Shown here one piece after another: positions 8,303-16,631 of a DNA stretch of 64,000 bases. The stretch lies in NCBI GenBank assembly GCA_045804265.1, contig JBJMNK010000141.1, positions 1-64,000 of the forward strand. Direction: 5' to 3'. The notes below the pieces were generated by a model. It saw nothing but the letters and a program-made list of their open reading frames with translations. It searched no databases and was not told the origin of the DNA. The translations under genes and the position numbers were made by a program. Numbering within the stretch: position 1 is the first letter of the stretch; the number at the start of each line of letters is the position of its first letter. This stretch comes from JABFXC01 sp045804265 (GTDB lineage: Bacteria > Gemmatimonadota > Gemmatimonadetes > Gemmatimonadales > Gemmatimonadaceae).

Positions 8303-9895
8303 GTGACCGCACCCCCGCAGCAATCGACCAACGTCAGCGCGACGACGCTCGACCAGCCGCCGCGCGCCTCCGACGACCGCGCGTTCTTTGGCCATCCGCG
8401 CGGGCTCGCGGTGCTCTTCACGACCGAGATGTGGGAGCGGTTCTCCTTCTACGGCATCCGCCCGCTCCTCATCCTCTTCATGACCGCCGCCCTCGCCGAG
8501 GGCGGCTTCGGTTTCGATCGTACCGAAGCGTCGGCGATCGTCGGCATCTATGCGTCGAGCGTGTACCTGTCGTCGCTCCCGGGCGGGTGGATCGCCGACC
8601 GGCTGCTCGGGTTGCGTCGCGCGATCTTCTGGGGCGCGGTGCTGATCTCGGCGGGCCACATCTCGATCGGACTGTCGGCGTTCGTGCACGGCCGCGCGGC
8701 GTTCTTCATCGGCCTCGTGCTCATCGTCCTCGGCACCGGGCTGCTCAAGCCGAACATCTCGGCGATCGTCGGCGACCTGTACCCGGAAGGCGGTGCGCGC
8801 CGTGATGCCGGCTTCTCCGTGTTCTACATGGGGATCAACCTCGGCGCCTTCGCCGGGCAGATCGTCACCGGGCTGCTCGGTGAGAAATACGGCTGGCACC
8901 TCGGCTTCGGCGCGGCCGGCGTCGGGATGCTGCTCGGCCTCTTCACCTACAGCTTCTTCGCCAGTCGCACGTTAGGCACGCTGGGCGTCGAGCGGGCACG
9001 CAACCCCGACCCGGCGACCGACGCCCGGCAGCTGCGGACCGGGACGATGATCACCGTCGCCGCGATCGTGGTCCTCGCGATCGTGATCGCGCTCGCCGCG
9101 GTCGGCGTGATCCACCTCGACCCGCTAGCGATCGCGAAGAGCATGACATACGTGCTGGTCGGGATCGCGGTGCTCTACTTCCTCGCGATGCTCGGCTTTG
9201 GCGGGCTTACCGGCGATGAGAAGAAGCGCATAGGCGTGATCTTCATCCTCTTCATCTTCGCGGCGATCTTCTGGGCGGCATTCGAGCAGGCGCCGACCTC
9301 GCTCAACCTGTTCGCGCGCGACTTCACCAACCGCACGATCGGCGGATGGGAGGTTCCCGCGCTCTGGTTCCAGTCGATCAACTCGGCGTTCATCATCATC
9401 TTCGCACCGATCTTCGGCTGGATGTGGACGTCGCTCTCGAAGCGCGGCGTGAATCTCTCCAGCCCCTCGAAGTTCTCGCTCGGTCTCGCGCTTACCGCGA
9501 TCGGCTTTGGCCTGATGATTCCCGCGGCGCACATGATTCTCGCCAGCGGCGCCACGGGCAAAGTGTCGGCGTGGTGGCTCACCTGGAGTTATCTCTTCCA
9601 GACCTTTGGTGAGCTGAGCATCAGCCCCGTCGGCCTCTCGACGATGACCAAGCTCTCGCCGCGGAAGTATGTCGGCCAGATGATGGGGATCTGGTTCCTC
9701 GCGACGTCGGTCGGCAACCTGATCGCGGGCCTCGTCGGCGGCAACGTCGATCCGGAGAAGCTCGAGCAGATGCCGAAGCTGTTCATGGGCACCGCCGGCG
9801 CGCTCGCCATCGCCGCGATCGTGATTGCCCTGCTCATCGTCCCGATCCGCCGCATGATGGCCACGACGACCGACCCCATCGCCGCCAACGCCTGA
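8303..9895 (+). CDS. POT/PTR2-family proton-dependent peptide transporter
   Basis: Proton-coupled di-/tripeptide symporter in the inner membrane, 530 residues, about 12-14 helices. GTG start. The N-terminal FTTEMWERFSFYGIRPLL is the family ExxER(F) proton-coupling motif; GGWIADRLLG and FSVFYMGINLGAF are the two PTR2 signatures. Position directly behind a peptide ABC transporter gives this strain two parallel peptide uptake routes at one locus. The convergent next gene ends at 10044 and a long inverted repeat lies in between. Confidence 0.93.
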   Translation: MTAPPQQSTNVSATTLDQPPRASDDRAFFGHPRGLAVLFTTEMWERFSFYGIRPLLILFMTAALAEGGFGFDRTEASAIVGIYASSVYLSSLPGGWIADRLLGLRRAIFWGAVLISAGHISIGLSAFVHGRAAFFIGLVLIVLGTGLLKPNISAIVGDLYPEGGARRDAGFSVFYMGINLGAFAGQIVTGLLGEKYGWHLGFGAAGVGMLLGLFTYSFFASRTLGTLGVERARNPDPATDARQLRTGTMITVAAIVVLAIVIALAAVGVIHLDPLAIAKSMTYVLVGIAVLYFLAMLGFGGLTGDEKKRIGVIFILFIFAAIFWAAFEQAPTSLNLFARDFTNRTIGGWEVPALWFQSINSAFIIIFAPIFGWMWTSLSKRGVNLSSPSKFSLGLALTAIGFGLMIPAAHMILASGATGKVSAWWLTWSYLFQTFGELSISPVGLSTMTKLSPRKYVGQMMGIWFLATSVGNLIAGLVGGNVDPEKLEQMPKLFMGTAGALAIAAIVIALLIVPIRRMMATTTDPIAANA

Positions 9896-9934
9896 GGGGT
9901 AAGCGAGAGGCTGCACGCCAGGCTGCGCGCAGCA

Positions 9935-10018
9935 AGCGATAAGCTGCAAGCAGTAAGCGAACGGCGGTACACGCGCGTCAATGCAGCGCCGTTCGCTCAC
10001 TGCTTATGGCTTACGGCT
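9935..10018. terminator. Imperfect 32-bp inverted repeat between convergent genes
   Basis: Arms at 9935-9966 and 9987-10018 pair over about 32 bp with a few mismatches and a 20-bp spacer. The innermost part (CGAACGGCG with CGCCGTTCG) is perfect. It lies between the stops of the POT gene (9895) and the BamA-like gene (10044) and could end transcription from both sides. There is no U-run, and the arms consist of repeated AAGC/TAAGC words (9901-9960), which resembles the low-complexity arms of the repeat elements described elsewhere in this window. Confidence 0.5.
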
Positions 10019-10043
10019 TATGGCTGCCGTTGCCGTTGCCGTC

Positions 10044-11768
10044 TCACGGCCAGTTGAAGATCGAATTCGGGACGGTGCTCTCGCGGCTTCGCCTGACGTC
10101 GGAGGGCTCGTCCCAGAACACGCGCGTGAGATCGGTGACCGACATCCTGATCTCGAACCTGGCGTGTGGATCGTTCGAGAGCGGGTAGCCCAGCTCGAGC
10201 CGGAACAGCCGCTTCGAGCGCGGCGGGACCGCGACCAGCAGCGACACCCCGGTGCCTAACCGCACTGGCGTGTTCACCCCGAACGCCGCATCGCCCGCCC
10301 AGAGCCGGCCGGCGTCGAAGAACGGTGCGAGCCCCACATCCGCCAGCGCCTTGACCCGCCCGATGTACCAGCGATCCTCGAGCCGCGCCACCGCGCGCTG
10401 GCCGCCGCCAGCCTGAGACTCGCCGTAGCCGCGAACACCGCCACGTTCGTCGCCTAACGTCAGCTGGAAGGGCAGCCGCTGGCGCCAGCCGCCGCTCCAT
10501 TCGCCGTCGGCCACCAGCGTGTGGCGCAGCGTCATTCGCCGGTACACCGCCGCGCGCCCGCTGCCGAGGATGCCGTCCCAGCGGTTCGTGTTGTAATCCT
10601 GCCGTCCTTCTCCCTGCACCTGGAGCGCGGCGAACGTCAGCGGCGAACCGACGCCGGCATACATGTCGCCCGAGACGAAGATGTCATCGTTCTCCGAGCC
10701 GAGTACCGCCAGGCTGCGGCCGCCGAGCAGTCCGAGCTGGAACCCTTCGCGGACGTCCTGCGTCGCCGACAGCGCGTCGAAGCCCGTGACACGAAGGAAG
10801 TGGATGTTGCGCACTCCCCAGAGCCCGTTGATCCGGCCGCTCCGGTACGGCCGGATCGAGTCGGTCAGCTGCGCGGTATCGCGAACGAGTCCTTTCGACG
10901 TGACCCGGATGTACTCGTTCTGGCCGCTGTCGTACTCGCGAGTGTATGATGCGCCGAAGAGACTGAGCCGCCCCGGTGCGCCGATGCGAACGATCCCGCC
11001 GATGTCGGTGAACGAGCGCTTGATGCCGATCGATGGGGCGTCCACCTCCTCGCGGAGCAGTGGCACGTACTCCGACCGCTCGCCGGTCGCCGCGCGCCAC
11101 GCAACGCGCTGCAGGTCGGTCAGGAACGCGTGGCCGGCCAGCGCCGTCCAGTCGCCGCCTAACGGCCGCCGCGTCCCCGCCAGCATCAGCTGGTACGGCC
11201 GGCCGAGCAGCTGGTAGTCCATGAACCGCGCGCCGTAGTTGTCGCGATACGGCCCCCGCGCCGCCGACCAGCTGCCCTGCAGCGCGATCGCTTCGCCGGC
11301 GATGTTCGCGTTTCCGAGCTTGAACCGGTTCACATTCGGACTCGAGCTCTTCACGCCGACGTCCACCAGCCACTCGAGCTCGTCCACCGTCACCACCTCG
11401 AGCACGACCGACCCGTCCGCGGTCGCGTGGGGCGTGATCGTCGCCTCGGCGAGGAATGGCTGCGCGCGGAGGATGCGCTCCGACTCGGCCCGCGCCAGCT
11501 CGCGGCAGGGCGCGCCGATCCCCTGGATGATCAGCCGTTCCACGATCTTCGGCTTCGTCGTCGCATGCACCGCGCGGACGACGCGCACGGCGAAGCGTGA
11601 GCGCTTCGAGAGGTCGCCTAACGCTGGCGGCAGCGTCCGGACCACGATCGCGCTCACCGTCTGCCCCGAGCATGGGACCGGCTCGCCGAGCGGATCCTGC
11701 GCCCGCAGCGGGACCGCGCTGCACAGCGCGACCAGCCCGGCGACCGGGAGCGTGAGTGGTGCGCGCAA
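10044..11768 (-). CDS. Omp85/BamA-TamA-like outer-membrane protein
   Basis: 574 residues from a TTG start at 11768, 14 bp after the upstream coiled-coil gene. Signal peptide ending ...VPLRAQ, then one POTRA-like segment (about residues 38-130, with an IVERLIIQGIG-type strand) and a 16-strand-type barrel. The barrel carries GGVRGYGE, the VRGY hallmark of the Omp85 family that closes the lumen in BamA, and a final aromatic strand. It is far shorter than BamA (about 800) and has one POTRA instead of five, so it is an accessory family member (TamA/patatin-barrel style or surface-antigen D15). Substrate unknown. It probably forms an operon with the coiled-coil gene. Confidence 0.8.
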   Translation of the reverse strand: MRAPLTLPVAGLVALCSAVPLRAQDPLGEPVPCSGQTVSAIVVRTLPPALGDLSKRSRFAVRVVRAVHATTKPKIVERLIIQGIGAPCRELARAESERILRAQPFLAEATITPHATADGSVVLEVVTVDELEWLVDVGVKSSSPNVNRFKLGNANIAGEAIALQGSWSAARGPYRDNYGARFMDYQLLGRPYQLMLAGTRRPLGGDWTALAGHAFLTDLQRVAWRAATGERSEYVPLLREEVDAPSIGIKRSFTDIGGIVRIGAPGRLSLFGASYTREYDSGQNEYIRVTSKGLVRDTAQLTDSIRPYRSGRINGLWGVRNIHFLRVTGFDALSATQDVREGFQLGLLGGRSLAVLGSENDDIFVSGDMYAGVGSPLTFAALQVQGEGRQDYNTNRWDGILGSGRAAVYRRMTLRHTLVADGEWSGGWRQRLPFQLTLGDERGGVRGYGESQAGGGQRAVARLEDRWYIGRVKALADVGLAPFFDAGRLWAGDAAFGVNTPVRLGTGVSLLVAVPPRSKRLFRLELGYPLSNDPHARFEIRMSVTDLTRVFWDEPSDVRRSRESTVPNSIFNWP

Positions 11769-11782
11769 CGTCGGGCGGCGGG

Positions 11783-12322
11783 CTACTTGCCCATCCGGCG
11801 CTTCAACTCGGCCAGCCGCTCGTCGGCGTTGGCATCACGCGCTGCCCGTGCGCGCGATCGCTCGAGCGAGGACAGCTCGTCCAGCGCCGCGCTGTCCGCA
11901 TCGGCGAGAGGATCGGCGGCGACGCCCGGCACGGGCGGCACGCCGCCGATCGCCTTCCGCAGCTCCGTGGTCATCTCCCCCACCTCGCGCTCGCCCAGCG
12001 CGAGCTCGTCTTCCTGCACCCGGAGCTTTCGCGCGAGTACGTCGATCCGCGAGCTCAGCTCCTGCTCGTACCGATCGGCGACGCGCACCGTCTTCGCATC
12101 GCCGATCGCGGTTGCCTGTGCCTTCCGTCGTCGCACCGTCTCGATCTCGCGCTCTTTGGCGGCCAGCGAGATCCGCGTTTCCTCGAGCCCCTGTCGCATC
12201 TCGGCCAGCCCGACGCGCGCCTGCACCAGCGTCTCGCGCATCTGCGCGAGCGACGGAGCATCGGCGGTTCCGGGATGAGCATCGAGCAGGTCGCGCAGCG
12301 ACCGCCGGAGATTTTCGAACAT
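11783..12322 (-). CDS. Coiled-coil protein of unknown function
   Basis: 179 residues beginning MFENLRRSLRDLLDAHPG at 12322. The open frame continues upstream to 12904, but that part is antisense to the C26 peptidase and has no protein-like composition. Residues about 25-115 are an almost unbroken charged helix (QMRETLVQARVGLAEMRQ, then EIETVRRRKAQATAI) with heptad spacing, followed by a proline-rich linker and a second helix ending RLAELKRRMGK. The arrangement is reminiscent of PspA/IM30 or chromosome-partition-like coiled coils, but no family signature was recognised. Divergent from the C26 peptidase; co-directional with the BamA-like gene downstream. Confidence 0.7.
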   Translation of the reverse strand: MFENLRRSLRDLLDAHPGTADAPSLAQMRETLVQARVGLAEMRQGLEETRISLAAKEREIETVRRRKAQATAIGDAKTVRVADRYEQELSSRIDVLARKLRVQEDELALGEREVGEMTTELRKAIGGVPPVPGVAADPLADADSAALDELSSLERSRARAARDANADERLAELKRRMGK

Positions 12323-12460
12323 GCTCGAGTGGGAGTACGGCAATTCGATCGCGTGGAGGCCAGCGGCGGCGCTCAACGGCGCTCCACGGCACTCGCCGAG
12401 GCCGGTGCCGGGGGTGTACGATACAGGTCCGCCACGCACTCCCGCAACGTCTTTCGCATC

Positions 12461-13201
12461 GTGTCTCGCCAGCCGATCGTCGCTGTCACCGCGACCACCG
12501 AGATCGTTCGCCGTCTTCCCCGCGTCCAGGTGAACGAGGCGTACACCAGCGCACTGGCCGCCGCCGGGATCATCCCGCTCGTGGTCTCCCCCCTCGCCTC
12601 GGGGTTCGTCGACATCGTCGACCGTGTCGATGGCCTCGTCCTGACCGGCGGCGAGGACGTCGCGCCCGCACGCTACGGCGCTGAACGCGGTCCGCACACC
12701 GACCCGCCCCACACTGCGCGTGATGGCGCCGAAATCGCACTCGTCGCCGCCGCGCGTGCCGCGTGCCTGCCGACGCTCGCGATCTGTCGCGGGCTTCAGG
12801 TGGCGAATGTTGCGCTGGGCGGGACGCTGATCCAGGACATTCCGAGCGAGCGGCCATCGGCGCTGGCGCACTCTCGCTCCGACGCACGCGCGCAGCGCGT
12901 GCACGAGGTCAACGTCACTGATGGCTCGCGCCTCGCCACGGCACTCGGCGCGACCACGTTGACCGTGAACTCATCGCACCATCAGGCGATAGACCGCGCC
13001 GCCCCCGGCCTCACGGTCACCGCGCTGGCGCCGGACGGAATCATCGAGGGCGCGGAATGGACCCGCCCTGACGGCTGGTGGCTGCTCGGAGTCCAGTGGC
13101 ACCCCGAGGAGCTGATGGCGACACCCGAGCGCTGGGACTGGTCGCTGTTCGCTGCATTCCGTGAGCGACTGGACGCGATGCCACGTCGCAGTTCACGTTA
13201 G
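12461..13201 (+). CDS. Peptidase C26 / gamma-glutamyl-GABA hydrolase-like protein
   Basis: Class-I glutamine amidotransferase-like hydrolase, 246 residues. The GTG at 12461 is chosen because the fold begins at once (RQPIVAVTATTE); the upstream open frame to 11756 is antisense to the coiled-coil gene. GLVLTGGEDVAPARY, the nucleophile elbow AICRGLQ and the catalytic VQWHPEE match PuuD-type hydrolases that cleave gamma-glutamyl amides such as gamma-Glu-GABA. No other putrescine-degradation genes are nearby, so the substrate stays open. The stop codon TAG lies inside a copy of the recurrent CGTTAGGC word. Confidence 0.85.
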   Translation: MSRQPIVAVTATTEIVRRLPRVQVNEAYTSALAAAGIIPLVVSPLASGFVDIVDRVDGLVLTGGEDVAPARYGAERGPHTDPPHTARDGAEIALVAAARAACLPTLAICRGLQVANVALGGTLIQDIPSERPSALAHSRSDARAQRVHEVNVTDGSRLATALGATTLTVNSSHHQAIDRAAPGLTVTALAPDGIIEGAEWTRPDGWWLLGVQWHPEELMATPERWDWSLFAAFRERLDAMPRRSSR

Positions 13202-13785
13202 GCAGGAGCAGCGCCACCGCACTTCGTTCTGTCTCGACAAGGGACAAGGAGGCGGACGAGGGACGAGGAATCCGCCGTCGCCTCAGGCGACGAGCGGGAC
13301 GGGGGACATGGGACGTGGGGGAGTCGCAACAGGGGACATGGGATGAGGGAATGGCGCCCTTGTGCCGTGGTCCGCGTTATGAGGGACGAGGGGGCCATGA
13401 GAGACGAGGAATGAGCGAGCGGTGCGTCGGCTCGCTGGTTCGCTTGGCCTCGCGTGACGTGGGACGAGAGACGAGCGATGAGGAACGCCGTCGTTCTTCG
13501 GCCGCTCCGTCGTCTCTTCTCCCTCGTAGTCCCTCGTACAGCGAGACGAGGAACCGCCCCCATTCCCTCGTCCCTCATTCCTCGTACTTCCGTGTCCCTC
13601 GTAAAGCGGAACCGTGATCAACGGCGCCACTTCCTCGGTCCATGTCCGCCGTTGCTACTCTCCCACGTTCCACGTTCCTCGTCAGCGTGCGGCCTTAGGC
13701 CGCCGCGCCTTCCTCGGCCCTCGTACTTCCTTGTCCCTCGTGACGAGGTAGCACACGGAACGCAGAACAAGGACACGAACGGACT
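13202..13785. repeat. Intergenic composite inverted-repeat element (copy A)
   Basis: No credible gene. The core (about 13264-13715) is built from GGGAC/GAGG-type words on the left and their complements on the right. Arms 13298-13385 and 13596-13683 are imperfect inverted repeats (about 70-75% by hand). Next to the left end is a hairpin CGTCGCC-TCA-GGCGACG (13276-13292), next to the right end another, GCGGCC-TTA-GGCCGC (13689-13703). The same blocks occur in reverse order and orientation in copy B near 39.6-40.1 kb, so this is a dispersed family and not chance low complexity. It looks like a MITE-like or REP/BIME-like element. Several open frames of 60-155 codons run through it, but their serine/arginine-rich translations are not believed. 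Confidence 0.75.
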
Positions 13786-14583
13786 CTATTGCAACCGGAA
13801 CCCCGTACTGACCTGCCGCATCAGCCGCTCCGGCGTGTGTACGTTCGGGAATAGCATCCTGTCACTGACGTTGTTCAACGCCGCCCGCATGGTCTCGAAT
13901 CGTGCGGCGGCCAGCGCGTAGAGCGCGCGCAGCCCGTGTTCGTCCGCGAGCCGGTGATCGGCGGCGAGCTGGAAGCCGCGCTTCCCCATCTCGTCGTAGT
14001 AGTCGAGATCGGGGCCGCCCCTTTTCCAGCGCCGCTGCACAATGAAGTCGGGAAAGAGACCGGCGAGCCAGAGCGCGTAGTTGCCGAGGTGCGCCCGCAC
14101 GAGGAAGCTGCGCCGCGCGTCCGGATCGTTCGTGTCGCCGATCAACGCGGCCAGGGTGTCATAACGCTCGTCGTCCGCGGCCCCGACCCGCTCGGCGCGG
14201 CCCTTCGCTCCGAACGCGATCACGATCGCGGCCATGTAGTCGGCCAGCGCGCGGTTGTCCTCGCCCGCGTCGTGCAGCGCGTGCCTGACGGCGACGTAGG
14301 CGAACAGCGGGAACGACGAGTGCGCCCCCTGCGGCGCGTTGAGCAGCGCGTTGATCAGTCGCGGATCGTCGAGCAATGCATCGATGCCGTGATCGCGCAG
14401 CGCGGCCTCGCACTGCTCGAGCTCACGCTCTTCGCCGCGCGCGATGAGCCGCATCGCGAGCTGCGCATCGTTACGGGTGAGACGATGTCTGACGTCGGCG
14501 AGAATCATGTCGGCCTCTTCGAACTGGACGTCGTACATGTGGTCGTACTCTCCGACCACCGCTGGGGATCCGCCCCTTTTCAC
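13786..14583 (-). CDS. Conserved-looking hypothetical protein, mostly helical
   Basis: 265 residues from a GTG at 14583. An ATG at 14538 (MYDVQFEEADMIL...), preceded by GGAG, is an equally good start and would give 250 residues. No family was recognised. The sequence is alpha-helical in character with no signal peptide or membrane segment. Conspicuous stretches are ARGEERELEQCEAALRDHG, LFAYVAVRHAL and NYALWLAGLFPDFIVQRRWK. Composition and codon use look like the neighbours, so it is probably a real gene. It ends next to the repeat element and is divergent from the glycosyltransferase pair. Confidence 0.6.
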   Translation of the reverse strand: MKRGGSPAVVGEYDHMYDVQFEEADMILADVRHRLTRNDAQLAMRLIARGEERELEQCEAALRDHGIDALLDDPRLINALLNAPQGAHSSFPLFAYVAVRHALHDAGEDNRALADYMAAIVIAFGAKGRAERVGAADDERYDTLAALIGDTNDPDARRSFLVRAHLGNYALWLAGLFPDFIVQRRWKRGGPDLDYYDEMGKRGFQLAADHRLADEHGLRALYALAAARFETMRAALNNVSDRMLFPNVHTPERLMRQVSTGFRLQ

Positions 14584-14723
14584 AGTGACGAATCATCACC
14601 TCGCAGGGCACGTACCGTGCGAGCGGCGAGCGCACGCCGTGGCACGCGTGTGCGTAGCACTCGACCGCAGCGAGTGCTTGCGGCCATTCCATTCCGCGGG
14701 AACGCTGGCCATCTTGCCAGACG

Positions 14724-15812
14724 ATGGGACTCCGCACACTGCACATCGATGCCGGACGCGAATGGCGCGGCGGACAGCGACAGGTCTGGCTGCTGGCGCA
14801 GGGGCTGCGTTCCCGCGGCCACGAGCCACTCGTCGTCGGGATCCCCGATTCGCCGCTGCTGCAGCGGCTGCGCGCGCGCGGGATCGCCGTCGCCGCCGTC
14901 CCGATGCGCGCCGACTGGGACCTGCGCGCCGCGCGTCGTATCCGCGCACTCGTGAAAGCGTGGCGTCCCGACGTCGTGCACGCGCACGACGCGCGCGGAC
15001 ACGCGATCGCGCTCGCCGCGCTGTTAGGCTCGCATGTTCCGCTCATCGTCACCCGCCGCGTCCCGTTCGTTCCGAAGTCGGTGCGCTTCAAGTACGGGCG
15101 ACGCGTCGCGCGGTTCATCGCGATCTCCAACGCCGTTCGCGATGCGCTCGTTCGCGGCGGTGTCGACTCCGATCGCATCGAGGTCGTCTTCTCCGGCGTT
15201 CCCACGCCGCACGGCGTGCAGCGCCGCGACTGGCGGCGCGAGTGCGGTTGGCCGGACGACTCGATCCTCCTCGGTGTCGTCGGCGCGATGACCGCCGAGA
15301 AAGGAATCGGGCTTCTCACGGAAGTCGCGGAGCGGCTCCCCGCGGACGCACGAGCGCGCGCGCGACTCGTCCTCCTCGGCGGAAAATCGAGTGGACGCTG
15401 CAACATCGGCGGCATCGATGCCTATCGCGCTGGATTCGTCGATGAGATCCACGCCGCGATGTCCGGACTCGACATCCTGCTGCATCCGTCCAGCGCCGAA
15501 GGGTTAGGCACCGCCGTCGTCGACGCGATGGCACTCGGCGTCGCGCCGGTCGCGTTCGCGGTTGGTGGACTCGTCGAGCTGGTTCAGCACGGGCGCAACG
15601 GATTGCTCGTCGCGCCTGGTGACGCGATCGCGTTCGCCGACGCCGCCGCGCGCCTGATCACCGACGAGCGTCTTCGTCGTCGGCTGGGCGCCGCCGGGCC
15701 GTTGCGTGCCGCGGACTTCGACGTCGATTCGATGGTCGCCGGATCGGAAGCGGCCTATGGGACTGTGCTGGCCACACGCGTCGCCGCGGAAGCGTTGGCA
15801 GGACGAGGCTAG
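14724..15812 (+). CDS. Glycosyltransferase, family 4 (GT-B fold)
   Basis: 362 residues. The N-terminal domain begins LRTLHIDAGREWRGGQRQ, the acceptor-side glycine-rich loop of GT4 enzymes. The C-terminal donor domain shows GVVGAMTAEKGIGLL and the E-x7-E-like motif region SSAEGLGTAVVDAMALG. It would transfer a sugar from a nucleotide donor onto a cell-surface glycan or lipid; acceptor unknown. The next gene downstream (about 55 bp) is a GT2 enzyme, so the two may work on the same envelope glycoconjugate. No membrane segment is seen. Confidence 0.88.
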   Translation: MGLRTLHIDAGREWRGGQRQVWLLAQGLRSRGHEPLVVGIPDSPLLQRLRARGIAVAAVPMRADWDLRAARRIRALVKAWRPDVVHAHDARGHAIALAALLGSHVPLIVTRRVPFVPKSVRFKYGRRVARFIAISNAVRDALVRGGVDSDRIEVVFSGVPTPHGVQRRDWRRECGWPDDSILLGVVGAMTAEKGIGLLTEVAERLPADARARARLVLLGGKSSGRCNIGGIDAYRAGFVDEIHAAMSGLDILLHPSSAEGLGTAVVDAMALGVAPVAFAVGGLVELVQHGRNGLLVAPGDAIAFADAAARLITDERLRRRLGAAGPLRAADFDVDSMVAGSEAAYGTVLATRVAAEALAGRG

Positions 15813-15866
15813 CCTGAGCCGCGGAGCAAAGCGCTAGATTCAGGACCAATCCCGAACCCAGCCATC

Positions 15867-16631
15867 GTGCTCTACCTCTGCATCCCGGCGTACAACGAAG
15901 TCGACACCATCGGCGTCCTGCTCTGGCGCATTCGCAAGGTCTTCCAGGAATACTCGCGCGAGTACGAGGTCATCGTCTTCGACGACGGCAGCACCGATGC
16001 GACTCGCGAGACACTCGAACCGTACGTGAAGGTCCTGCCGCTCACGATCCTCGGCGGAGCGGCGAAGGTCGGCTACGGCGCCGCGATGGACGCGCTGCTG
16101 CGCGAGGCGTCGGCACGCACGCGCTATCCGCGACGAGATGCGCTCGTCACCATGCAGGCGGATTTCACCGACCAGCCGGAGAGTCTCCCCGAACTGGTGA
16201 AGCGGTTCGAGGGTGGCGCGGACATCGTGGTTGGTGAGCACGATTACAAATCGTATCCCAAGGGCCCTGAGCGCACGCTCCGTCGCGTGGCGCCCTGGAT
16301 CATGAAGCCGTTCGTCAGGGTACCGGGAGTGAGCGACCCTTTCAGCACATTGCGCCTGTATCGCGTCTCCATGGTCCGCGACCTGCTGAAGTCGCTTGGT
16401 GATGGCCGTCTCGTCGCCAACGATGGGTGGGCCGGGAACGTGGAGCTTCTGCTCCGCACCGCCCCATTCGCCCGGCGCATCGAGACTGCCCCCCTTGAAG
16501 CCCGGCACGACCTCCGCACGCGGGAGAGCCGGGTCCGCCCGTGGGCGGACGCCAGGGATCTTTACCGCTTCGGGCGGTCGGCACGATCGACCGTTCCGCA
16601 ACCGCGCCGGGAGGCTGCTCAAGCGCCATGA
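15867..16631 (+). CDS. Glycosyltransferase, family 2 (dolichyl-phosphate-mannose-synthase-like)
   Basis: 254 residues from a GTG start. LCIPAYNEVDTIG at the N-terminus, the nucleotide-binding VIVFDDGSTDAT and the DxD-like QADFTDQPE place it in the GT2 family near polyprenyl-phosphate glycosyltransferases. The C-terminus lacks membrane helices and ends in an arginine-rich tail (SRVRPWADARDLYRFGR). The stop overlaps the start of the DUF3108 gene by 4 bp (ATGA), indicating coupling. It is likely to act at the inner face of the inner membrane on a lipid-linked sugar; the exact reaction is not deducible. Confidence 0.85.
   Translation: MLYLCIPAYNEVDTIGVLLWRIRKVFQEYSREYEVIVFDDGSTDATRETLEPYVKVLPLTILGGAAKVGYGAAMDALLREASARTRYPRRDALVTMQADFTDQPESLPELVKRFEGGADIVVGEHDYKSYPKGPERTLRRVAPWIMKPFVRVPGVSDPFSTLRLYRVSMVRDLLKSLGDGRLVANDGWAGNVELLLRTAPFARRIETAPLEARHDLRTRESRVRPWADARDLYRFGRSARSTVPQPRREAAQAP

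Noticed and set aside
13161..13921. Several frames of 60-155 codons across the repeat element
   Set aside because: They run through low-complexity inverted blocks; translations are Arg/Ser/Pro runs that occur in all frames and strands of the element.
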